A stretch of 47,331 nucleotides of DNA, from the NCBI GenBank assembly GCA_005877565.1, contig VBOK01000077.1:1-47331 (forward strand), written 5' to 3'. Made by a program: the position numbers and the translations under genes. Under the pieces are notes generated by a model, which searched no databases, was not told where the DNA came from, and was given only the letters and a program-made list of their open reading frames with translations. Source of the stretch: Nitrospirota bacterium (GTDB lineage Bacteria; Nitrospirota; Nitrospiria; Nitrospirales; NS-4). Position 1 is the first letter of the stretch. Each line of letters starts with the position of its first letter. Shown here one piece after another: positions 39,372 through 47,331 of the stretch.

Positions 39372-40493
39372 ATGCGCGACCAGATCGTCAAAGACGTGAA
39401 GCGCCTTGTGCTGAAGGTGGGCAGCCGCCTCGTCGCTTCCAAGGGCAGCGGCCTGAACGCCGAGCGCATTGACCAGCTCGCCAGCGAGCTGGCCGTGTTG
39501 AAGGTGCAGGGGCGGGAGATCGTGATGGTTTCCTCGGGCGCCATCGTGTGCGGCATCGAGAAGCTGGGCCTGCCGGAGTATCCCAAAAGCCTGCCGCACA
39601 AGCAGGCCGCCGCCGCCGTGGGCCAGAGCCGCCTCATGTGGGCCTACGAGAAGGCCTTCGAGAAGGTGGGCCAGAAGGTCGCGCAGGTGCTGCTCACGCG
39701 CGAGGACCTGGCGAACCGCGCGCGCTTCCTCAACTCGCGCCACACTCTGACCACCCTGCTCGACTATGGGGTCGTGCCGATCATCAACGAAAACGACACC
39801 GTCGCAGTGGACGAGATCCGCTTCGGGGACAACGACAGTCTGGCCGGGATGGTCGCCCACCTCGTGGACGCCGACCTCTTGGTGATCCTCTCCGACGTCG
39901 AGGGACTCTACACCGAGGACCCGCACCACAACCCCAATGCCACGCTGATTCCGGTGGTCACTGAAGTGACGGCCGAAATCGAGCGGCGCGCTGGCGGGAC
40001 GTCCAGTTTCGAAGGGACCGGTGGCATGTACACGAAGGTCCTCGCGGCCAAGAAGGCCGCGACCTACGGCATCGCCACGGCCATCGTCAGCGGGGAGCGG
40101 CCGGGCCACCTGACGGCGCTGTTCGACGGGCATCCGGTCGGGACCCTCTTCTTGCCGAAAAGCCAGAAGCTCACAAGCCGCAAGCACTGGATCGGCTACA
40201 CGGTGAAGGCCAAGGGCCGCCTCACACTGGACGACGGCGCCGTCGAGGCCCTCACGCGCAAGGGCAAGAGCCTGCTCCCTTCCGGCATCACGGCGGTGCA
40301 CGGGGACTTCGACAACGGCGACGCTGTCGCCTGCGTGGACAAATCCGGGCGCGAGTTCGCGAAGGGGCTGGTGAACTATTCCTCCGAGGCCATTGCGAAG
40401 ATCAAGGGATTGAAGACGTTCGAGATCCAGAAGACGTTGGGGTACAAGGACTACGACGAAGTCATCCACCGGGATAATTTGGTGATCCTATGA
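39372..40493 (+). CDS. proB: Glutamate 5-kinase
   Basis: A 373-residue enzyme of the first step of proline synthesis. The amino acid kinase domain (residues 1-260) has RLVLKVGSRLVA, VMVSSGAIVCG, the IINENDTVAVDEIRFGDND block and the GTGGMYTK loop. A C-terminal PUA domain follows (about 280-360). The ATG at 39372 is used rather than a GTG at 39360 inside the obgE stop region. Its end overlaps proA by four bases (ATGA). Confidence 0.95.
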   Translation: MRDQIVKDVKRLVLKVGSRLVASKGSGLNAERIDQLASELAVLKVQGREIVMVSSGAIVCGIEKLGLPEYPKSLPHKQAAAAVGQSRLMWAYEKAFEKVGQKVAQVLLTREDLANRARFLNSRHTLTTLLDYGVVPIINENDTVAVDEIRFGDNDSLAGMVAHLVDADLLVILSDVEGLYTEDPHHNPNATLIPVVTEVTAEIERRAGGTSSFEGTGGMYTKVLAAKKAATYGIATAIVSGERPGHLTALFDGHPVGTLFLPKSQKLTSRKHWIGYTVKAKGRLTLDDGAVEALTRKGKSLLPSGITAVHGDFDNGDAVACVDKSGREFAKGLVNYSSEAIAKIKGLKTFEIQKTLGYKDYDEVIHRDNLVIL

Positions 40494-41740
40494 ACCTGAC
40501 CGACTACGTCGTCCAGAAAGCCGCACAGGCCAAGGCTGCCGCGCGGCAGCTGGCGATCCTGTCCACAGCCGTGAAGAACAAGGCGCTCCTCACCATGGCC
40601 GACGCCCTGGAAGCCCGCGAGGTGGAGCTGCTGGAGGCCAACAAAAAGGACCTCGCCGCCGCGAGCGGACTCTCGAAGGCGGCGATTGACCGGCTCATGC
40701 TCAACACGAATCGCATCAAGGAGATGGCCGTGGGCCTGCGCGAAGTGGCGTCGCTCCCCGATCCTGTCGGCGAAGTGACGAAGATGTGGCGGCGGCCCAA
40801 CGGGCTGCAGGTGGGTAAGATGCGCGTGCCGATCGGCGTGATTGGGATCATCTACGAGTCGCGCCCCAACGTCACCGCCGACGCCGCCTCCCTCTGTCTT
40901 AAATCCGGCAATGCGGTGGTGCTCCGCGGCGGCTCGGAGGCCATCCAGTCCAACGCCGCGATCGCGAAGATACTGCGTGAGGCCGGCGAGAAGATCGGCA
41001 TCCCGGCTGGCGCGATTACGTTCATCGACAACCCCGACCGCCAGGTCTCCTCCCTGCTGCTCAAGCAGGACAAGCTGATCGACCTCATCATCCCGCGAGG
41101 TGGCGAACGCCTCATGCAGTTCATCATGGAGGAGTCCACGATCCCGGTAATCAAGCACGACAAGGGAGTGTGCCACACCTACGTGGACGACAAGGCGGAC
41201 CTCGCCATGGCGGAAGCCATCTGTTTCAACGCGAAGGTGCAGCGGCCGGGGACCTGCAACGCGATGGAGACGCTCCTCGTGCACCAGACCGTCGCTCCGA
41301 CGTTCCTGCCGCTACTCATCAAGCGCTATCAGGAGGCCGGCGTGGAGGTCCGCGGCTGCCCGCGGACCGTGAAGCTTGCGCCGGGCGTCAAGCCCGCCGC
41401 CGACTCCGACTGGGGCACGGAGTTCCTGGACCTCATCCTAGCCGTCCGCGTCGTGGACGACATGGAGCAGGCCATGGGGCACATCGCCCGCTACGGCTCG
41501 CAGCACTCCGAGGCGATCGTGACGCAGGACCACGGACGAGCCATGCGCTTTTTGAACGAGGTGGACGCCGCGGCGGTTTTCGTCAACGCCTCGACGCGTC
41601 TCCACGACGGCTACCAGTTCGGCCTGGGGGCTGAGATCGGCATCAGCACAACCCGCATCCACGCGCGCGGCGCGATGGGCCTGGAGGAACTTACCAGCAC
41701 CAAGTTCATCGTGCTCGGCACCGGCCAGCTCCGGGAATGA
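40490..41740 (+). CDS. proA: Glutamate-5-semialdehyde dehydrogenase (gamma-glutamyl phosphate reductase)
   Basis: A 416-residue enzyme of the second step of proline synthesis. The catalytic cysteine is C256 in QRPGTCNAMETLLVHQ; conserved blocks include VPIGVIGIIYESRPNV and SGNAVVLRGGSEA. The protein is complete. It overlaps proB by four bases and nadD by four bases, so the operon is translationally coupled. Confidence 0.96.
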   Translation: MNLTDYVVQKAAQAKAAARQLAILSTAVKNKALLTMADALEAREVELLEANKKDLAAASGLSKAAIDRLMLNTNRIKEMAVGLREVASLPDPVGEVTKMWRRPNGLQVGKMRVPIGVIGIIYESRPNVTADAASLCLKSGNAVVLRGGSEAIQSNAAIAKILREAGEKIGIPAGAITFIDNPDRQVSSLLLKQDKLIDLIIPRGGERLMQFIMEESTIPVIKHDKGVCHTYVDDKADLAMAEAICFNAKVQRPGTCNAMETLLVHQTVAPTFLPLLIKRYQEAGVEVRGCPRTVKLAPGVKPAADSDWGTEFLDLILAVRVVDDMEQAMGHIARYGSQHSEAIVTQDHGRAMRFLNEVDAAAVFVNASTRLHDGYQFGLGAEIGISTTRIHARGAMGLEELTSTKFIVLGTGQLRE

Positions 41741-42414
41741 AGCTCGGGCTGTACGGCGGCGCGTTCAATCCCATCCATCGGTGCCATCTGCTCGTCGCCG
41801 AGACCGCGCGCACCCGGCTTGGGCTCGACACCGTCCTCTTCATTCCAACTGGCGGCCCACCCCACAAGCCGCCGTCTGACTTCATTCCGGCGAAGCACCG
41901 GCTGGAGATGGTACGTCTCGCCATCGCGCCGTATCCCTACTTCCAGTTCTCGGACATCGAGACGAGACGCGACGCGAGATCCTACACGATCGACACCGTC
42001 CGGGCCCTGAAGGAGACCTACCCGCCCAATACCCGCATGGTCTTCATCATCGGCCTAGACGCCTTTCTCGAATTGCCAAGCTGGCGGGAGCCGGAGCGCC
42101 TGCTGGAGAATTGCGATTTCGCCGTGGTTTCACGAACCGGCTTTCAGTTTAAGTCCTTGGAAAAACTTCCGATTCTTGGCATCATGGACACGGAGCAGCT
42201 GGCCCGATTGGATGCCGGCCAGCTTGAGAAATATGCGTTCCGGCTCAAGAGCGGACGGTCGCTCTGGGCACTGGCGATGCCCCCCTGCGAAGTGTCGTCA
42301 CAGGAGGTCAGGAAGCGACTGAAATCAAAGCAGGGCATCGAAAACCTCTTGCCGACAGCCGTCGAGTCTTATATACTGCGATATCATTCTGGAGCAGGAG
42401 GGTTACCGCAATAA
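41737..42414 (+). CDS. nadD: Nicotinate-nucleotide adenylyltransferase
   Basis: A 225-residue nucleotidyltransferase. It adenylates nicotinate mononucleotide in NAD synthesis. The N-terminal signature GGAFNPIHRCHLLVAE has the two histidines H14 and H17 of the HxGH motif, but the usual glycine is cysteine (C16). The second signature is EVSSQEVRKRLK near the C-terminus, followed by a canonical LLP. The ATG overlaps proA as ATGA. The stop TAA (42412-42414) overlaps the presumed start of rsfS. Confidence 0.93.
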   Translation: MKLGLYGGAFNPIHRCHLLVAETARTRLGLDTVLFIPTGGPPHKPPSDFIPAKHRLEMVRLAIAPYPYFQFSDIETRRDARSYTIDTVRALKETYPPNTRMVFIIGLDAFLELPSWREPERLLENCDFAVVSRTGFQFKSLEKLPILGIMDTEQLARLDAGQLEKYAFRLKSGRSLWALAMPPCEVSSQEVRKRLKSKQGIENLLPTAVESYILRYHSGAGGLPQ

Positions 42415-42833
42415 TCCGCGGATCACGAGTAAAAGTCCGGTGGGCTGCCCTGGCAGCCGAAGAGAAAAAAGCCTCTGAGATCGTGATCTTAGACGTCGCC
42501 CTCAAATCCGGGGTGACGGATTATTTCCTCATCTGCTCAGCCGAATCCGAGCGTCAGGTCATCGCCGTCAAGGACCATATTGAGAAGGTCCTTGACGAAA
42601 AGGGATACCGCCTCTACGGCCTCGAAGGCCTCGCGGCCGGCGTGTGGGTCCTGATGGACTACGACGATGTCGTCGTCCACATCTTCACGCGCAGGGCGCG
42701 CGAGCATTATGGGCTGGACCGGCTCTGGGCCGACGCAAAGCGCTTGCCGCTCCCGAAGGCCCGCGCAACCGTCACGGCTGGTCGTCCCAAGGTACGGATG
42801 CGCAGGGAGCGAACCGCCAGGCAACGGGGATAA
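42411..42833 (+). CDS. rsfS: Ribosomal silencing factor RsfS, non-standard start
   Basis: RsfS binds uL14 and blocks subunit joining in starvation. The core is clear: KKASEIVILDVALKSGVTDYFLICSAESERQVIAV, then RLYGLEG and DYDDVVVHIFTRRAREHYGLDRLW. The family block AALAAEEKKASEIVILDV begins upstream of the GTG at 42483, so that GTG is too late. In frame, the only candidates upstream are ATA (42411) and ATC (42414); AGGAGGG (42396-42402) sits eight bases before the ATA. The ATA overlaps the nadD stop as ATAA, matching the ATGA couplings of the previous two genes with one base changed. From 42411 the protein has 140 residues. Confidence 0.85.
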   Translation: MIRGSRVKVRWAALAAEEKKASEIVILDVALKSGVTDYFLICSAESERQVIAVKDHIEKVLDEKGYRLYGLEGLAAGVWVLMDYDDVVVHIFTRRAREHYGLDRLWADAKRLPLPKARATVTAGRPKVRMRRERTARQRG

Positions 42834-42836
42834 CCG

Positions 42837-44076
42837 ATGCGCTTCTTCCTATGGGTGTTCACGCTGATCGCTGCCATCGTGGCGGCCGTCTACTTCAGCG
42901 ACCTCAACCCCGATCCGATCACGCTCCGGCTATCGCAGCAAACGTCGACCGAAGTCACCCCGCTCTACCTCGTGCTCTTTTGCATCGCTGGCGGCGCGCT
43001 GACAGTCGTGTTGCTGTTCGGCCTGCGCGAGGTCCGCGCCCTCATCCTCAACTGGCGCTCTACCCAGCGGCGCAAGCGCGAGGAGAAGCTCCAGAGCTAT
43101 TACAGCAGCGGCGTGCTGGCCTCGCTCTCCCGTCGGACCAGCGAGGCGATCTCCCAGCTGCAGAAGGTGCTGGCGTTGGACCCCACCCACACCCGTGCCC
43201 TGGTCTCGCTGGGCAACATCTTCCGCCGGGAGAAACATTACAACGAGGCGGTCCGGCTGCACCTGAGGGCCCGGTCGCTCGAAGAAGGCAATCTGGAGGT
43301 CCTCTTGTCCCTAGCCCGCGACCTCGAAGACGCCAAGCGCTACGACGAGGCGATCCAGACATTGGAGGACGTGCTCAAACATGACAGCACCAACCCGACC
43401 GCCCTCTACCGCATCAGAGACATCCACATCCGGAACGGCAGATGGAAAGCGGCCCATGCGGTCCAGGAACGGCTCCTGAAGGCAGGCCTGTCCGACCACG
43501 AAGTCCGCGTCGAGATCCAGGTCATGACGGGGCTGAAATATGAGGTCGGGCGACAGTACTCGGAACGCGGCGATCTCGACCTCGCCAGACGCTACTTCAG
43601 GAATGCCATCAAGCTGGACAAAGGGTTCCTGCCCGCGCGGATCGGCTTCGGCGAGCTGCTCATTCGGGAAGGCAAGCTGAAGCTGGCAGCGGCTCGGCAA
43701 GCTCTACTACAGGCTGGAGATGATCGACGACGCCTTCGATCTGCTCTCGACGCTGGAGGGTCTCCAAGACCCCACCGGCGCCCTGCATAAGATCATGGCC
43801 TGCCTCTACATCCGCAAGGGGGACACAGAATCGGCGCTGATAATCCTGCAGGAAGCCCTCAACCGGGCACGGCCCGTCGGGGCCCCGTTCGCCTGCACAG
43901 CCTGTCACTACGAAGCGCGGGAATGGAGCGGGCGCTGCCAGGCCTGCGGGCACTGGAACACGCTGGCTCACGTGCTCCCTTCGTTCAGCGACGCAGGCCA
44001 GCCCCGCGAGAGCGTGCGCGAGCCCGTTCAGCCCCACCCCTATCCGGGCATCGCCTCGCCGTTCGAGCCTGTGTAG
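42837..44076 (+). pseudogene. lapB: LapB/YciM-type TPR protein, internal deletion plus frameshift
   Basis: LapB controls lipopolysaccharide synthesis by steering LpxC to FtsH. The 5' frame (42837 to about 43690) gives two N-terminal membrane helices and a run of TPR units (for example ISQLQKVLALDPTHTRALVSLGNIF). The frame then goes wrong after GELLIREGKLK, while a different frame resumes with GKLYYRLEMIDDAFDLL and runs to 44076, ending in a rubredoxin-like zinc site, CTACHYEAREWSGRCQACG. About 50 residues of TPR are missing at the join, with a frame change. GGCAAGCT occurs at both sides of the join (43671-43678 and 43696-43703), a possible deletion hot spot or assembly-collapse site. Confidence 0.85.
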
Positions 44077-44116
44077 ACGGGCTGGCCTTTTCCCCCAAAA
44101 TCAGTAACAATGCGCG

Positions 44117-44189
44117 TGTCATTCTGAGCAAAGCGAAGAATCTCATGTGTGAGGCAGTGTCTAGACCCTTCACTTCGTTCAGGGTGACA
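44117..44189. repeat. Inverted pair of dispersed repeat units
   Basis: Units TGTCATTCTGAGC (44117-44144, with AGCGAAGAATCTC) and the inverted AGACCCTTCACTTCG (44163-44189, ending GGGTGACA) face each other and can fold into a long hairpin. It lies between the broken lapB and gpmI and could act as a transcription barrier. Confidence 0.8.
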
Positions 44190-44211
44190 ACTTTTGAGGA
44201 TTGACCCGAGC

Positions 44212-45759
44212 ATGGCAACTAACATCAAACCTGTCGCACTGATCATCTTGGACGGCTGGGGCGTGAGCCAGAAGACGGAGGCCAACGCCCTGGCCCTCGC
44301 ACGGCTGCCGTTCTACAACTCGCTCCTTCGGAACTGTCCCCACACCATGCTGTCAGCGTCCGGCGAGGACACGGGGCTGCCCGACAACCAGATGGGGAAC
44401 TCTGAGGTCGGACACATGAACCTCGGCGCCGGCCGCATCGTGTACCAGGACCTCACCCGGATCAATCGGGCGATCAGGGACGGCTCCTTCGCAACGAACC
44501 CGGTGCTCGCACAGGTCCTGCACAAGGTCCGCTCCACCGGCGGCCGCCTGCACTTGCTGGGCCTCCTGTCGGACGGCGGCGTGCACAGCCACATCTCCCA
44601 CCTGGAGGCAATCCTGGAGATGGTGAAGAAGGAGGGCCGCCCGCCGGTGTTTGTGCATGCGTTCCTGGACGGGCGGGACACGCCCCCGCGGAGTGGCCTC
44701 GGCTACGTCAAAACCGTCGAGGCACAGACGCACAAGCTTGGCGTCGGGACGATTGCCACCGTGATGGGGCGGTACTACGCCATGGACCGGGACCAGCGGT
44801 GGGACCGCGTGGCCAAGGCCTACGCCGCCCTCGTGGAAGGCCACGGCGTGCACCGGCGCTCGGCTGAGGAGGCTGTCACGGCGAGCTATGCGGCGAACGT
44901 GACCGACGAGTTCGTGGTCCCGGCCGTCATCGTGGACCAGCACGACCATCCGATCGGGAGCATTGACGACGACGACGGGATCTTTTTCTACAACTTCCGC
45001 GCGGACCGGGCCCGCGAGCTGACGCGCGCCCTCACCGAGCCGGCCTTCGAGGCCTTCCCGCGGTCGGTCGTGCCGAAGCTGGCCGCCTTCGCGACGATGA
45101 CCTCATACGACGAGACCTCCACACATCCGGTGGCCTTTTCCCCGTTCCGTCTGACGCGCATCCTGCCAGAGCTCATCAGCGAGCGTGGGCTCAAGCAGCT
45201 CCGCATCGCCGAGACTGAGAAGTACGCCCACGTCACGTACTTCTTCAACGGCGGCGACGAGAAGACCTATCCGGGCGAAGACCGTGTGCTGATTCCCTCC
45301 CCACGCGACGTCGCAACCTACGACCTGAAGCCGCAGATGTCTGCACGAGAGGTCGCCGACGAGGCCGTGCGGCGCATCGAGTCCCGTCAGTACCACCTGA
45401 TCGTGCTGAACTTCGCGAACCCGGACATGGTGGGGCACACCGGCAACCTGAAAGCCGCGATCCAGGCGGCCGAGGTCATTGACGAGTGCCTGAACAAGGT
45501 CATCTCCGCCATGCGCCGGATCGGTGGGGCCGTGGTCCTGACCGCCGATCACGGCAACCTGGAGCAGATGGTGGACTACGAGACCGGCCAGCCTCACACG
45601 GCGCATACTCTGAACCCAGTACCGTGCCTTATCGTGGACGACCGGCCGCACGCCTTGCGTGCCTCCGGCGTCCTCGCGGACATTGCCCCGACGATCGTGC
45701 ACCTGATGGGGCTTCTCCAACCGCCCGAAATGACCGGCGTGTCTCTGATCAAGGAGTGA
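44212..45759 (+). CDS. gpmI: 2,3-bisphosphoglycerate-independent phosphoglycerate mutase
   Basis: A 515-residue manganese enzyme of glycolysis. The catalytic serine is S64 in QMGNSEVGHMNLGAGR, the first metal ligand is in LIILDGWGV (D14) and the C-terminal metal motifs are FANPDMVGHTGN and LTADHGNLEQM. The ATG at 44212 is preferred; a start at 44194 would add six residues inside the repeat. bioB follows after five bases. Confidence 0.96.
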   Translation: MATNIKPVALIILDGWGVSQKTEANALALARLPFYNSLLRNCPHTMLSASGEDTGLPDNQMGNSEVGHMNLGAGRIVYQDLTRINRAIRDGSFATNPVLAQVLHKVRSTGGRLHLLGLLSDGGVHSHISHLEAILEMVKKEGRPPVFVHAFLDGRDTPPRSGLGYVKTVEAQTHKLGVGTIATVMGRYYAMDRDQRWDRVAKAYAALVEGHGVHRRSAEEAVTASYAANVTDEFVVPAVIVDQHDHPIGSIDDDDGIFFYNFRADRARELTRALTEPAFEAFPRSVVPKLAAFATMTSYDETSTHPVAFSPFRLTRILPELISERGLKQLRIAETEKYAHVTYFFNGGDEKTYPGEDRVLIPSPRDVATYDLKPQMSAREVADEAVRRIESRQYHLIVLNFANPDMVGHTGNLKAAIQAAEVIDECLNKVISAMRRIGGAVVLTADHGNLEQMVDYETGQPHTAHTLNPVPCLIVDDRPHALRASGVLADIAPTIVHLMGLLQPPEMTGVSLIKE

Positions 45760-45764
45760 CGACG

Positions 45765-46784
45765 ATGGACCATCGTGACAATCCGAATGGCGCGTTCCGT
45801 GCTTGGGCCAACAAGGCGATCGCCGGCGAGGCGCTGACCCGTGAAGAAGCGCGGACGGTGTTGCAGACGCCGGACGACCGAGTGCTGGAACTGCTCGACG
45901 CCGCGTACACCGTCCGCCGGCGGTTCTTCGGACGCAGGGTCCGCCTCCAGATGCTCCAGAACGCCAAGAGCGGCGCCTGCCAGGAGGATTGCGGTTACTG
46001 CTCCCAGTCGGCCGTGTCCACGGCGGACATCCGGAAATATGGGCTGCTGAAGAAGTCGCACATGGTCGAGGGCGCGCGGCGGGCGGCGGAGTCCAAGGCC
46101 ATCCGCTACTGCATCGTCATCAGCGGACGCGGCCCGCTCGACCGCGAGCTCGCCGAAATCAGCGAGGCCGTCCGCGAGATCAAGGGCACGGTGCCGGTCC
46201 AGGTCTGCTGCTCTCTGGGCCTGCTCACGGAAAACGACGCGCGCCGGTTAAAGGCAGCAGGCGTGGACCGGATCAACCATAACCTGAACGCGTCTGAGCG
46301 GTTCCACCCGCAGATGGTGACGACCCACACGTATCAGGACCGCCTCACGACGATCCGGAACGCCCGGGCTGCCGGCCTGGAGATCTGCTCGGGTGGCATC
46401 GCGGGCATGGGCGAGACGGACGAGGATCTGATCGACCTGGCGTTCGCGCTGCGCGAAGTACAGCCGGACTCTATCCCGATGAACTTCCTGCATCCGGTCC
46501 CCGGCACGCCGATGCAGGATCGGAACAACCTCACGCCCCAGCGCTGCCTGAAGATCCTGTGTCTGTTCCGCTTCCTGCACCCGCGGACGGAGCTAAGGGT
46601 CGCGGGCGGGCGCGAGTTCAACCTGCGCGCCCTGCAGGCGCTGGCGCTCTACCCTGCCGACTCGCTCTTCGTCGGCGGCTACCTCACGACGCCGGGCATG
46701 CCCGCGCCCGAGGCCTGGCAGATGATCGAGGATCTGGGCTTCGAAGTGGATACCCAAGGAGCCTCGCGGATGATCCCTTCGTAA
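45765..46784 (+). CDS. bioB: Biotin synthase
   Basis: A 340-residue radical SAM enzyme. It inserts sulfur into dethiobiotin. The SAM [4Fe-4S] motif is C72-QED-C76-GY-C79 in ACQEDCGYCSQS. Further typical parts are NHNLNASERFHP, GGIAGMGETDED and the late arginine-bearing RVAGGREFNLR. AAGGAG overlaps the gpmI stop just ahead of the ATG. The other bio genes are not nearby. Confidence 0.95.
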   Translation: MDHRDNPNGAFRAWANKAIAGEALTREEARTVLQTPDDRVLELLDAAYTVRRRFFGRRVRLQMLQNAKSGACQEDCGYCSQSAVSTADIRKYGLLKKSHMVEGARRAAESKAIRYCIVISGRGPLDRELAEISEAVREIKGTVPVQVCCSLGLLTENDARRLKAAGVDRINHNLNASERFHPQMVTTHTYQDRLTTIRNARAAGLEICSGGIAGMGETDEDLIDLAFALREVQPDSIPMNFLHPVPGTPMQDRNNLTPQRCLKILCLFRFLHPRTELRVAGGREFNLRALQALALYPADSLFVGGYLTTPGMPAPEAWQMIEDLGFEVDTQGASRMIPS

Positions 46785-47242
46785 CGAGGCGAAGGAGATC
46801 AGGTCAGATACAAGGCCGCAGGCTTGAAAATACCGGAGGTGTATTCTCTGGAATACATTGAGGATATTTTCGAGCCGAGAACGAAGTAGGTGGCCTGAGA
46901 TCGTTCGCCGCAGTAGAACGGGATTATCCGTCAGGCTCCTAGGGGCGCGCCGGTGTCACCTTGACCTCTCGCGGGTCCTGTCGGCGAACAGCCCTGACGT
47001 GCTCAGATCCTTTCGCCGTCGCAGCCCCGCAGACTCGGCTGTAGGCTCTTCCGCTCCGCCCGGGCGCCCGTTCGCCGCCACCCCTCCGCCACAGTCGACA
47101 TCGGTGCCACTCGCTAGTGCCTACCTTGAAACCCCTGTCCTCATAAGGAAAAAGGACTTCGCTAAATTTCTTTTCACTTCTCTTGCTTTACTGTAATTAC
47201 TATGCTATGCTTCGCCTACTTGAAGAAAAGGAGGAGCGAAAC
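46785..47242. other. Stretch without a clear gene, possible small-gene remnant
   Basis: A frame just after bioB (about 46797-46889) reads YKAAGLKIPEVYSLEYIEDIF and ends EPRTK at a TAG (46887-46889) but has no start codon; it looks like the 3' part of a truncated gene. The remainder to 47160 is GC-rich without a convincing frame, then AT-rich sequence leads into the last gene. No tRNA or terminator recognised. Confidence 0.45.
47183..47211 (+). promoter_or_regulatory. Candidate promoter of the last gene
   Basis: TTGCTT (47183-47188), 17 bases, then TATGCT (47206-47211). The predicted start near 47218 lies 25 bases before the GTG at 47243, which supports that start over the in-frame ATG at 47207. 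Confidence 0.4.
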
Positions 47243-47331
47243 GTGGAACTGACAAGCCAGTTAACGTCCCTAAAGAAGAAAGCTATGAAGAAAATCGGTG
47301 AGGCTGCTGGAGAGCACGATATTTCACGAAT
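47243..47331 (+). CDS. N-terminal fragment of a protein running off the window
   Basis: GTG at 47243 is preceded by AAGGAGGAG. The visible 29 residues (MELTSQLTSLKKKAMKKIG, then EAAGEHDISR) form a charged helix. The start of phenylalanyl-tRNA synthetase alpha chains has a similar helical pattern, but the fragment is too short to say. The gene is AT-richer than most of the window. Confidence 0.5.
   Translation, partial: MELTSQLTSLKKKAMKKIGEAAGEHDISR

Noticed and set aside
39063..40469. 468-codon minus-strand frame opposite proB
   Set aside because: Antisense shadow of proB and the obgE end; composition is that of a shadow frame and the plus-strand genes are unmistakable.
1..47331. CRISPR array, prophage, integrase, transposase, toxin-antitoxin pair or secondary-metabolite cluster
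   Set aside because: No regularly spaced repeats, phage structural genes, recombinase motifs or modular synthase genes were seen on either strand. The only mobile-looking items are small palindromes and the obgE duplication.

Overview
This window looks like about 47 kb of chromosome from a GC-rich (roughly 60% by eye) Gram-negative bacterium. The best guess is the phylum Nitrospirota (Nitrospira-like). That guess rests on gene content: System II cytochrome c maturation (ResB/CcsA), bL21-bL27-Obg-ProB-ProA-NadD-RsfS order, BamD- and LapB-type envelope proteins, and a bS22-like mini ribosomal protein. No 16S gene or other decisive marker is present. Almost everything is ordinary housekeeping sequence. 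I saw no rRNA, tRNA, CRISPR array, transposase or integrase.

Layout. 1-3.1 kb: tail of larE, a lone receiver domain, a GYD-domain protein, and the Fo half of ATP synthase (atpI-B-E-F, minus strand) without the F1 genes. 3.2-10.1 kb: pabB-pabC, a CorC/HlyC-type membrane protein, a lytic transglycosylase, nadB and a lipoprotein. 10.2-14.9 kb: a 31-aa bS22-like protein, a small conserved-looking protein, an MsbA-like ABC exporter, two proteins of unknown function, an EVE-domain protein and a thioredoxin-like protein. 15-20.8 kb: a lipoprotein, Ppx/GppA-HD, two overlapping thymidylate-kinase-like genes, fabH and a BamD-like lipoprotein. 20.7-26.2 kb (minus): one cytochrome c maturation operon, resB-ccsA-tlpA-tlpA-ccdA, ending in a geranylgeranyl-reductase-like flavoprotein. 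26.4-32.3 kb (plus): metK-ahcY (ahcY broken), then gapA-pgk-tpiA-secG. 32.3-34.1 kb: small proteins and ilvE. 34.2-44.1 kb: rplU-rpmA, an AT-rich accessory insertion with mgsA, then obgE-proB-proA-nadD-rsfS-lapB (lapB broken). 44.2-46.8 kb: gpmI-bioB. 46.8 kb to the end: non-coding sequence and the start of another gene.

How the genes fit together. GapA, Pgk, TpiA and GpmI cover lower glycolysis/gluconeogenesis, and MgsA drains dihydroxyacetone phosphate from it. MetK and AhcY form the methyl cycle. NadB and NadD belong to NAD synthesis, PabBC to folate, ProBA to proline and BioB to biotin. The minus-strand Res/Ccs operon builds c-type cytochromes.

Most worth a second look: (1) ahcY and lapB each appear to have lost about 50 internal codons together with a frameshift, which is either real decay or a shared assembly error; (2) the ppx-gppA/HD gene is coupled to two TMP-kinase-like paralogs without the usual dTMP-kinase motif, the second with an altered P-loop; (3) a diverged copy of the obgE leader and first codons lies 2.4 kb upstream of obgE, flanking AT-rich accessory DNA; (4) rsfS has a strong ribosome site but no standard start codon, consistent with an ATGA junction mutated to ATAA; (5) a hairpin-bearing in-frame insertion lies in tpiA; (6) a dispersed palindromic repeat family occurs in the window, one copy forming the C-terminus of the ABC exporter.
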